The notes under the pieces: generated by a model | Told to the model about the DNA's origin: nothing | Databases searched by the model: none | The model's input: the letters and a program-made list of their open reading frames with translations, nothing else | In this document: in pieces, positions 11,201 through 23,200 of the stretch | Position numbering within the stretch: position 1 is the stretch's first letter | How the letters are laid out: the number at the start of each line of letters is the position of its first letter | Program-made: the position numbers and the translations under genes | Origin: Loripinus fragilis | Lineage: Eukaryota > Mollusca > Bivalvia > Lucinida > Lucinidae | Direction: 5' to 3' | Length of the DNA stretch: 64,000 nt | Assembly: GCA_964019695.1 (NCBI GenBank) | Contig: OZ026515.1 | Coordinates: forward strand, 41,345,994-41,409,993

Positions 11201-14200
11201 AAAGAAATAATGGAAATTTCAAATGCATATAACTTCTTTATTTCTTGATAGATTTTGATAAAAGTTGCAGCCAACTGATTTGATAGACAAATCCCTTCTT
11301 TTAAAGCTCATTAATTATATGGTGAGCGTTTTCCTTTAATGCCAGAAAACCTGTTTTTGGAATTTTTGATAAAACGAGACTCAAACAAGTCAACTCAGCT
11401 ACAGAGACTAGTTAGAATATTGAAATTTTGCTTGAAGCAAGTTTAGATATGATACTTTCCAATAAGCGAATAACAAAGGTGCTGATCAGATTGCACCTTT
11501 GTTGTTCACAAACCCTGAAGGCAGGCTTTCTCATGTTGATGCCCATATATGTGTAAAGTCATTCTACAGCTATCTAGTGAGACTAGGTCTAAATTTAACA
11601 TGAGCTGCCTTGTCCCTGATTTTTGTGAGTGTGAGCAGTGGAGGTTCTGGCAAGACTGTGCTGGTTCATGTTTTGACTATGTAACCAATGTTCTTGTTGA
11701 TTTGATTCTTTTACATCCCATCAACAATCTTTCAGTTTAAACAGAGACGGGTCTTCCTGGGTTGAACCAGTACTAAGCTAGGATAAATGTGTCTTGCTCA
11801 AGGACCACAACGCAGTGAAGCCGGTGAGGCTGGAGCCAGCGACCCCTCAGTCTCGAGTTTAGCACTCTACCACTGAGCCACTGCGCTCCCTAACAAATGT
11901 TCTGCTGAAGACATTAATTTGCATGATTAATTTTCATTAGAAGCCAAATGATCTGGATCTACACTGTTTTTAAATGTGTATAGAATTTGTAAAATGTTTA
12001 GTGCAGTGTGCATGGTCGGAATGATTTTACAGAAAAAAAGGACAAAATTAACTAGGACCATTGATTAATTTTCGTATTTTTTTTGTAAAATTACACATTT
12101 TTGGGAGTTATAGTACAGTGTCACATCCAAGTTTTACATTAGTTCATAATAAATGCTATCATTAAAAGAATTGCTGTGGTAACTGGTTTTTACTACTGTG
12201 TTTGTGGTGTTTGAGACAGTGTACATGTAAAGAAGCAAAGCTTAATCTTAGCAATTAAAACATTTACAAAAGATTTGATTGAAGCATACTGTAAGCGCAA
12301 TGTTTACTGTCGTTGCCCTGGGCCCTGTCACCTGTTAAACTAACGGTACTGGGAGCCAACTCACGACAGTAAACATTAAAGTCAATATACCATATTAAAC
12401 CTAAAATAAGTAGACAAACATGTCAATTCTGCAAACAATTTAGATTTAATCCTTCATACAAGCAGTTAATTGCCAACATTAAATATGCTATGATTTTGAC
12501 AAAAAAAAGATTACATTTGAAAATTCATGCACCTTGTTCTCAAACCATGAAGAGTCTGTTTCTGTCTAATCAGTGTAAACACTGTTTGCCATTCCAACTT
12601 GTCTCTCTATACACCTCATCGGGTTGTCAAATAGAATTATTCAACATTTTTTGCAGATCAGTGTAGCACAGTTAGTACCATTTAAGTTGGTAAAGGCCAA
12701 TTTTGAACTCAGACGGATCAAAGATCAGACGATTCGAATTGACAGCACGTGAAAGGGGAAACAGGTAGAAACCGTTATAAAGCGGTATATAGGTGTTTAC
12801 ATAATACATTATATAGGTAACTTTAGACCACTTACACAACGTTCCCTGTGGCTCAGTAGGTAAGCAAGACTACATTAACTTTAGTCTTATAAGGTGAAAG
12901 GACATAAAATGCGAGTTCGAGTCTCGGTCAGGATTTTTTTTTTACTTTTAGTGTGTGTTTTTTTTTTTGGGGGGGGGGGGGTGTTGACCGCCCCAAGACG
13001 GTGCTTCTTATGTGCCAGCGTGTGTGTGTTATTTTTAGCTCTTTATATATTTTTTTCATCATGGTAAATATTCTATTTCATAATTTATTAAATTTCAGGT
13101 ACATGTACAATGAATTTCACATTCCCTCTGTCTCGCTGGCAGTGTCAGTATCGGAGCTGCAGTCGGAGTCCGACGCAAGATCTATCACCACTGGCTCATG
13201 CTCTTCCTCTACCGCAATCTCCTTTCTCCAGTAAACCTGTTCTATCGACAAAACATGCTCGACACACTTCGCCCATTCACCAGGTGTGATGCCTCTTATG
13301 CCCTCTTCAATTAGCTCCTTGATAGCAGTAAGGTTGAAGGCGAAATTCTTCCTCGCAATGAAACCTGAAAAAATAATAGAAACACATTAGATGATACAAT
13401 TTGCCGCAGAGTAGTCAAAATAAAATTGATCGTGTTTTGAAGATAGCAGGAAAAAAATATTGTAAAGTTCCGAACCGTGGGCCGCCATTACCATATACAC
13501 TTTTATAATACTTTCAAGAATGAGCTGACAACTTCTTTTTAAAACTTTTTGAAGTGCATTTCATAGTTTTTTATTTCGCTGTTACTGTCACACAAATTTT
13601 AATCACACAAAATATGTACAAAAAGCACGTATTTCATATTTTCGCATTTTCAGCGGTTGTATGCTTTTACACAATTTTCTAATCATGAACGAAAAAAATA
13701 TCAAGGAGCGCATGTAACTTGCCTTTTAGGTTTCCCCAAATCAGTTCAATTGGATTGAACTCAGCATGGTAGGGTGGTAGTCTCAGACATTGGTGCCCAT
13801 GTCTCTTCAAAATGTCATCCGCCACATAGACAGGCTTTGCATTTTGCTTGCACAGCTGCAGAAGCTCAACCTTCACCATCGCTGGTCTGTAGGTGATGTT
13901 ATGGCGGTCCAGCCAGGCCTGCATGTCTGCCTTTCGTGTCGCCATGGTCGGGCATCTGTCCATCTGAATGTTGTGGTAGGAGGCGTTGTCCAGGACTAGT
14001 ACGGTGTTCTCCCTTACGGAAAAGCTGTCTCATTGCGAATATCTGGCGAATATGCTGCGAATAATTGGCGAACTGCTCTGTTCGCAGTAATTGTTCGCAA
14101 TATATTCACTTCTTATCGAGAATACCCAGCGAACAAAACTGGACAGTCAAAAAAGTGATCGCGGAATGTTAGCAGCTTTGTCAGATAGTCGCTGCATATT

Positions 14201-17200
14201 CGCAACAAAAACTTAAACATTTTCAAGCACAGTGTATTATTCGCGCAATATTCGCAATAATAACTTAGTTCTTGATACTGTTCGCTGTATATTCGTAACA
14301 GTGACTTTAATTTTTTATGTGTTCGCAGAATGTTTACCAAAAGAACTTACACTAAAATATAGCTCTCAATTCATAATGAAAAGAACTTAAACTTTTCTAC
14401 TGTTCGCAGCATATTCACAGCAAATACTTAAACTTTTTTTCATGTTTGTGTACTTTTCATATTTCATCAATACTTCATGTCAAAAATTGGACTCATCTTT
14501 GTTTGCATATTCAGTGAGCATTCATAGCACTAGAGCAATGAATTTGTTGTGTGAACACACACCATATAATACTTTTTCTCATGGCCCAACTTTTGGTATA
14601 TGATAATTTGCTCTTATTTCAGCCAGTTTGACTCATTCAGAGGAACAGATAAGCCACTTTTTTTGGTATATAAGCAATTAAATTTATGAAAAAAAGCAAT
14701 TGTTTTCTAAATGAAGGGGTAACTACTAACTAAAAGCAATTTAATTTTGGAAAAAGCCAATATACCTTAAATGTATTGTCATTTTCATTTTCTGTTATCA
14801 TTCCTAACGCGAACTCTCAGCTCCCCAACGAAATTCTGCGCTGCACTTTCCGGCTAAAAAAAGTCATTTGGCGCGTTGTCAAATCAATTCGCATATGTAA
14901 CTGACAAAAACAATACTTAAATTCATTGTTTCCACCAAAATTAGCGACAGAAGCTTGCATAAAAAAATGTCTTTTATAGAGACTTACCCAGAGCACTGGC
15001 CTTTTCGCCGCCATTGTTTACATTTTACATCGAGGTCGAAACTGTTATTGGTTAAATTAAAAATGAATTGCATTTTCCGAACGAATTTAACGAAAACGAA
15101 AAAAAAAACACGTGTTTTTTTTTTTCAACTCGATTTGAGGGCATAATACTTTTTATTAATTTAAAAAGTTTTTGTCTCCAATACAAACGGGACACACCAG
15201 CGTCTGTGGCTGTAAAAGACTGAAGAAACAGTCACGCAGTTGAATTTGCATGTGCATAGGAGAGTATTATAGCATAACCAACTGCTAAATAGAGTACTAA
15301 ACCACCATTGTTTTGAGGCAAATCTTTTTTGTCATGCGTCTTTGAATTTACCCTGTCAATAAATAGAACTGAGTATAAACCATATAGTACCCTATCATTT
15401 CTTATCACAACAAGGATGATTTCCCTGTGACCGTCATGGCAAAAATGTTTTAGACTACCTGTGCATACAGGTTTAAATAGAAAGGTAGGGTTTTTTTTTT
15501 CAAAGTTAGTCACGCAAGACTAGATCAAAGAAACCAACTTTTCTGCAGCCATACCTACATCTAATCTAAATGTAAAATTGAAACAAGGCAGATGCAGATC
15601 TAACAATGTCAGACCCATTAACTACTATGTTTTTGTGCTTCGTGACACACTTCTGATCGCTATTGTAAAACTAGGCACAGGACAAAATCACGTTTTTCAA
15701 TCAGTTTTCATCCATTACCAATCTTTTCAAGACGTTTTTATATCGATCTGTGACTGTTTTTATAATAAACCCTGAACAAACAAGCAGATCAATTGTGCTG
15801 TGTTCACAAGCATCCCCCCACAAAGAAAAACAAACAAACTGCTGTTCTGATTGGGGCAAACTTTGGTCCAAACCTCTCTCCCTCTTGAATTTCATAATGG
15901 CTGACACTTTCTAGCATTAAGTCAGATACATTTCTCAGCATTTTTTCTGCCATGTTCAAGTAATGTTTTCTTGGGGTTTTTTTATTGTTTTTTTATATAA
16001 AAGTTCACATAACCCATCAAACAGGCCTGGACTACCCATTCATGAGTATTGTAAAACAAATCGCCTGACTTTCTGGCTCTACATGGGCGAAGCCTGAATT
16101 AAAACTTTCTGAAAACGATCTGTTTTGTTATGAATCTTGTGTATAACTGACTGGTAAATTATACTCACTCTGATAGCAAAATCATCATCCCCTCAAAGGA
16201 AAGCAGTAACGATAAGGGAGCATGTATTTGTATTATTGAAGCTGTGGCACTAGGTATCTGGTACTTCAGAGTGTATGTGTGGACTAGCTACAACAACCCC
16301 TATAAGCCAAAGATTGGGCAGATTTGGGGAGTGGAGGGGATGGTCTACACTATCACTCCTGTCAAGTCGAAAGTTACATCCTCGGGCTGACATAGTCCGC
16401 CATTACTTGAATAAAATGCTTAAAAAGACTGTCACCACCCAGTGACTATATACAGATCTACATATAGGTCACTGCGCCACCTTAACTCTGTTACAAAACT
16501 GGACTGGATTACCCCTACAAAGAATTTCTAGCGATAAGGCGGGCAATTTCCCTAAATAAGACGTTCGTTTTATTTTGTTGAAATAGCGACTGGAGACACT
16601 AGGCACACTCAACAAATACATATAGACCAAATACTATGTACCCTTGCCCGCTAGTTCGTAAATTTAAAACGGGTTTTTCTAAATGCATGTAATATATCTA
16701 CTTCGTTTTGAATGAAAATTTATTTCGATCATCAACTGTGCTCGCTATTCAGTAACATGTGTGGAAAATAGACTGTTAAACTAAGGTAAACAATCGTCCT
16801 ACATTTATCACGATAGAGTATATTCTATATATTTATACAGTTGATGTACAATAAAACGACCATCTTGCAAAGTTTGTCAGATGATTGATGTCTTCTTTCG
16901 CTTATACAACCCCTTCCCCCCCCTCCTAGACCCAAGACGCCCTTTACACATGTTGTATATTTATATAATGACGTTCAATTGTCCAAAGGGCATCTTGGGT
17001 CTAGGGGGGGGGGAAGCATCTAAAACAAACTGAAAGACACCAAGTTCACCTTTTCAATGACAAACATCACAATTTTAAGTATATTTCGTACGCATGCGCA
17101 GTATGAATATTGCAAAGTTTTGGAAACGAAGGGCATTTATAATCTTAATAATTTAGTACTTTTACTTTTTGAGAACCTTTAAGGGATTTACTAAAATTCT

Positions 17201-20200
17201 GGTCTAAATGACACCCAATATAAAGACGTAAAATGAGGGGTGGGAGTAGAAAGCGCAAGTTTTCAAGGCTTTGTAAATGATGAATCGCTTTGAAACGTAT
17301 TTTGATGCCAACTATACATATTATACTACCCAAACAGACCAATTTTATAATCATTAGGGTTATTTAAAATTTCAGCTTTTGTAATCATGTCAACTAGGGA
17401 AAATATACGCCTTATCGCTAGAGCTTCTTATATTATTTCATTTCCCCCAAGTTAGGGAGCACAGTGGCTCAGTGGTAGAGTGCTTGACTCGAGACCGAAG
17501 GGCCGCGGGTTCGAGCCTCACCGGGGTCACTGCGTTGTGTCCTTGAGCAAGACACATTAATCCTAGCTTAGTACTGGTTCAACCCAGGAAGACCCGTCCC
17601 TTTATAACTGAAAGATTGTTGATGGGACGTAAAGAATCAAATCAAATCAAACAAAATTCCCCCCCCCCCAAGCCTTCCCCCAGCCAACAAAGAAAGGAGA
17701 AAGACAGTAAACTGTTGAAATGGATAGGATACTTCGAATAATGCATGCAACTACACCAAAGTACCATCTCCTTCAGGCAGAGAAGACAGCAAATATAGTC
17801 CAATTAACATCTTACCCCTTTAATTTTGAGAAGCTATTCATAGCTTGAGCAGGTACCACAAACCTGGCCGGGGAGGGGGTACTCTGTAATTTTATACATA
17901 CAAAGGTGTGGACTGATTTTTTTTTCAATTTTTTGAATTTCAATATTTTGGGTTTTTTCAGAAAGATTAATATTTTTGGGGGTATGAAGTTTTGTGGATA
18001 TTTTTAGGGGTAATCACAAAAGGGGTCATTTCTATGCATTTTAGGGTCGTTTCTAAAGGTCAAGGTACAGAATTGGGGATATTTTTCGGGCTTGTTGTAA
18101 AATTTCAATTTTTATCTTATCTTTATCTTTATAAAAAGAGCTTTGCATCCAGAAAAAATGAAAGAGTGCAAAAATGGCACGGTGTGGTGCCACCCTAAAA
18201 GTGATATTGAAGAGTGTTTCTTTCCACCATCACCAATCCTATTTGTTTTCCCATTTTGCACATACATGTATATAAATAGAACAAATTTGTTCTAAAGTAA
18301 AGCTGAGCCGTATGCAGTTCCGATTTGTCTTACCTTTTGACGTTTGAACATGCAAGTCTTTGAATTGCGTAAGAAAATTCGTCAAAAAAGTTTTCGTCAA
18401 AAACATTTTTAGCTTTCGTTGTAACCATTCACGTGTTGTTATTTTCAACAACAATGGCGGCCAATTGAAAGTTTGAAGCGACAGCTACTTTCATTATGGA
18501 TAATTGGACAGCATGAACACTAAGATATATTTTTATAAAAGATTTCAAGTATTTAAAGTCTTGGACATTGATTTGGCTCGAAATTGTACAGTAAGACATC
18601 TTATATTAATTTTTTAAAAGTGCGACAGGGGCTTGCATAGGGTTTCTAGTCGACTCGTACCTAAGTCGACTCGTACCTTTTTTTCTTTCTTTCTTTCTCT
18701 ATATACTGCCAGACCCTCTTTCGAGTATTATCGGCAGGTGTACTTTGTACACTCCGGGTTGCAGGATGAAAGCCTACAAGTAACCATATCTAAATTACCG
18801 TAGGGTTCTTTAACCTGCACAGGGGGTGACTTTCCCTGCACAGGGGACATCCAGTTAACATCCCGATCCGAAGGACGATGCACTTATCTAGCGTCATCCC
18901 TTCAAATGACACTAGAGAAAGCGTGTTCGGACACCGAAATTTTTCTCGCCGCGAGCGGGAATCGAACCAGGGACCTCTAGCACCAGAGGCAAGTGCCAAA
19001 CTACTGAGCTACCACGTTTTCACCTAAGTCAACTCTCACCCATTTTTGGTCAACTCGTACCTGACCTTTGGTCAACTCGTACCTATCCCAAGTCAACTCG
19101 TACCTATCCCAAGTCAACTCGTACCCGAGTCAATAAAATGGGTAGGGTAGAGCATGATAGACGTGGGGTTGGTAAGTCTAGGTCCTAACAAGCCTTTTCA
19201 AACACTAAAGTAAAACATCACAATTCACTATCTGTGCGCTGAGGTTAGGTTCGTGCCAGCCTGTTCAAAGATCCCAACTCTTATGCCTATGGGGTGACCT
19301 TCTGGGAGCTTGTTCCATCATACATCATCATTACAAATGAGTATTTGCGATCGGACGATGTTCAGGCCAGATCTGGCAAATTCCCTAACCTGTTCCTTCT
19401 GGGGAGGTGTTCAGAATAGGGCTCCTGCTTAAATGACCAAACACAGTTTTGCTATCTGCGATAAGGCGAGATTCCAGCTAGTTTGTTCAAGTATTAAAAA
19501 AACACCTAAAAATTAGGACCAGTGAGGCTATGATTAGGGCAGTTTCAGATCTGCCTGTTCCAATATCCTGTACCTTTATGTATAATGACGGCTCCGCAGG
19601 GTCTATATATAAATACTATGTTCTGTTATTTGAGTTGCTGTATTATTTACAAATGCATTAACTTTTATACATCTTAGAACTGAAATATGCAGCAGTCACC
19701 AAAAAAGTTCAATACTTCGCACATAGAAATCTGGTAAAATGTTTTACATAGAAAGGATGATAGCAATGATAAGGAATCCATACAATCCAATACCACATGA
19801 TACTCCAGACATCATAAGGAAATGTGGCAACAACACAAGTTAGCAAAACTGGATAGTAAGGTATGCTATGATGGCAAAAAATGAAGAAATAATTTTACAT
19901 CTGGCATTTTTATTTTTCCAATTATATATAGGCCTCAACGAGATAAAACCTGTCGTCATGGTTTTGGACCATCAAAGGCAATTACCAGCTTGCTCACCAC
20001 ACAGTCTGATCAGGGCCTTTGTTACTTTGCTTATTTGATAGCATATCTAAACTTGCTGCGATTGAAATTTTAAGTTCTAGTTAGTCCCTGCATGTAGTTG
20101 GGAGACTGGTTTGATGCTCCCTTTGTCCGAAACCCCGAAGTCTGGCTTGTTTATTTGAGGCCTGTAAACTTATATGTATTTTTAATTTCTCATTAACCCT

Positions 20201-23200
20201 TTCTTGCTTGGAATAATAATATGTACATGTATCTTGACACGGGAATGTGTCACAAACAAGATGGCAACTTTTGTTTTATTACTTTGCAAATTATCTGCCC
20301 TTTTGAATTATTTCCTCATTTATCTTTCCCTTGATTATGGAGTCTACACTGTGAGGGACAGCACATTCGCCAAATATTCGCTACAGTGTAAGGCCATCCT
20401 TAAAAATATATTTGTTTGCTGTGCTCCTACCCATCAATCTCAGTTTGGATAGGAAGTAGGTATTTTTTTGTATTTTTTTTAGAAATACAGCATAATTTTA
20501 TGACCTTACTATCACTTTTAGAGGTCTACAAATGCTGTACATGTATATAAGGTAAGAATGCATATAATAAGAGTCTCTGTAACCTTTCTTCAATTAAAAT
20601 CGTCTTTTAGTCATTTTAAAGAAGTATTTGTTAAAAGAATTTAGAGTAAAAATTTAAAAAAAAGATTCTCAGAAAGGCAATAAATTTTTTTGGGTAGGGC
20701 CTGTTTTGGGTGGGTAGGTAGGACATGGCAAACCAACATTTTTTTAAGGTTAGCCTAAACAAGATTTTCCGAGATCTATTCGCAGCATAATCGCTGCTTG
20801 TTCACAGGATATTCACAGTTATTGTTCGCTACATATTCGCAACAGCGATTTTTCCTTTTAATTAAAATATTCGCAGAATATTCACAGAATATTCGCAGAA
20901 TATTCGCTGCATATTTAATTAACATATTTAAATGAATGTTCCCCAAATATTCGCAGAATATTCGCAGGCTGTTAACTATAAGTATTCGCTGCAGACCTAA
21001 TTTGCATGTGAAAAATGAACATCTCGCGAATATTCCGCGAATACTGGTCTGCCATATATGGTTATGTTTACCGATTATTCGCAGAGTATTTGCTAGTTGT
21101 TCGCCAAAATAAGATATAAATTGTACAGTTTGTCTGAATCCTTTCTGTATAGTTAGTTACATGAAGGTTGTTTACCATTCAGATTAAACTGCTCACGATT
21201 TGCATCTGTCATCAGCTTGGGTTAGCAGTTGCAAGACCAGAGCGAAGCACTACATTCTCCTTGTTTAGCTATTTAACCCGATAAAAGATATATTTTTTTG
21301 GTTTTCATGTGATTTTTTAGCCTCCATATACAGAACCGCCAGCTCTGTTTATGAAGTTTCATACCCGTGATAATAAGTGTATTGTTATAAATACTCTGTT
21401 CTATTATTTGAGTTGCTGTATTATTTACAAATGCATTAATTTTTATACATCTATATCTTAGAACTGAAAATGATATATTTGTCTATACTGTACCTGTGCA
21501 GCAGTCACCAAAAAAGTTCAATACTTCACACACAGAAATCTGGTAAAATGTTTTACATAGAAAGGAAGATAGCAATGATAAGGAATCCATACAATCCAGT
21601 ACCACACGATACTCCAGACATCATAAGGAAATGTGACAAGAACACAAGTTAGCAAAACTGGATAGTAAGGTATGCTATGCTAGCAAAAAATGAAGAAATA
21701 ATTCTACATCTGGCATTTTTACTATAGGCCTCAACAAGAGAAAGCCTGTCATCATGGTTTTGGACCTTCAACGGCAATTACGCAGTCTGATCAGGGCCTT
21801 TGTTACTATTCACTTATCTGATAGTGTGTCCAAACTTGCTGCAAGTGAAATATTAAGTTCTAGTTAGTCCCTGCATGTAGCTGGGAGGCTGGTTTGATGC
21901 TCCCTTTGTCATAAACCCTTAAGTCTGGCTTGTTTATTTGAGGCCTGTAAACTTACATGTAGTTAGTCCTAGGTTTTTTGTTTGTGGGGGGAGGGGTGGG
22001 GGGGCTAGATTTCTCATTCACTCCATCTAGCTTGTAATAATAACATGTACATGTATCTGGACAGGAGAATGTGTCACAAACAAGATGGAGAACTCTTGTT
22101 TTATTACTTTGCAAATTACCTGAACTTTTTAATTATTGCCTCATTATCTTTTCCTTAATTATGGAGTTCACACTGTAGGGGAAAGAACATTCCCCAAATA
22201 TCCCCTACAGCGGAAACAAGATTTTCTGAGATCATATTTGCAGCGGCTTGTTCGCAGGCTATTCGAAATTATTGTTCCCTACATATTTGCTACAGCTTTT
22301 TTTACTTTTAATTAAAATGTTCGCAGAATATTCGCAGAATGAGCGTAGGATATTCGCAGTATATTTAATCAACAGATTTAAATGCATGTTCGCGGAATAT
22401 TCGCGGAAGTGTTCGCGGCAGACCTAATTTGCATGTGAAAAGTGAACATCTCGCGAACATTCCGCGAATACTGGTCAGCCATATAAGGTTATGATTACCG
22501 AGCAATCGCAGAGTATTCCCAGAGTATTCGCAGAGTATTCGCAGAGCATTCGCTAGTTGTTCGCGAAAATTGTTTGCGGCAGTGCATTTTTTTCCGTAAG
22601 GGCTCTGGAATATTTGGGATAAGTTTCTCAGTGAGCCATCTTTGGAAGTTCTGGTGGTTCATTTCAGAGTGGTAGTCTCCATCAGAGCTTCCAGCCTTAA
22701 ATACCAGCTTTCCACCTGGGACAAAACCGTGTTCGTTGCCAGCATGGAGCACTATCATTCTTTCACCTGAAAATATACAAACAGAAACTCATCTATAAGA
22801 CTTTTACATGCTGTTTTGGTTCAGATGCATGTTTTTAGATTGAAAGTATAATGTACTAAACAGAATGTTTGTTTTGTTAACTATTTTAACTGCCAATCCA
22901 TAATGAGCGTTCTTCAGATATTCTTCTGGAATGGATAGTTTGCTGCTCTTGCAAAAGACGACGTATTCTGGTGCATCTGCACTGTAAAAAATAACTTCAC
23001 ACAAAATTTGGTGGCAGCTTAGCTGCCACTGCATTTGTTTAAACCACAGTTTCAACTCCTTTAACACTTTTCTGTTCAATTGAAATTATCCAGAGAACAG
23101 CAACAACAATAGCAAGTGGGAATATTTGATTTGTATCACTGGTGTAATGATGGTCTTAAATTGTTTAGTAGAAAAACAGGTGTAAGTTTACACCAAACAG

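Larger units (their letters stand above)
14011..22602. mobile_element. 8.6-kb TIR transposon (CCCTTACGG ends), non-autonomous, CACTA/EnSpm-like
   Basis: The element starts CCCTTACGGAAAA and ends TTTTCCGTAAGGG, a 13-bp perfect inverted repeat. It is flanked by CT on both sides (14009-14010, 22603-22604). Both ends carry subterminal clusters of a short word (TTCGCAGAATATTCGC and variants) in both orientations, about 14033-14440 and 22240-22560. Short TIRs, 2-bp target duplications and subterminal repeats are the CACTA/EnSpm layout, so that superfamily is inferred. I see no transposase inside. The interior holds a tandem duplication, two SINEs, a minisatellite and a hairpin. Confidence 0.8.

Noticed and set aside
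12838..12935. A functional tRNA gene
   Set aside because: The acceptor stem does not pair well and the anticodon loop is nine bases, so only a tRNA-like label is supported.
22804..23079. 91-codon minus-strand frame between transposase exons
   Set aside because: It lies in the transposase intron, and the flanking exons join perfectly without it.
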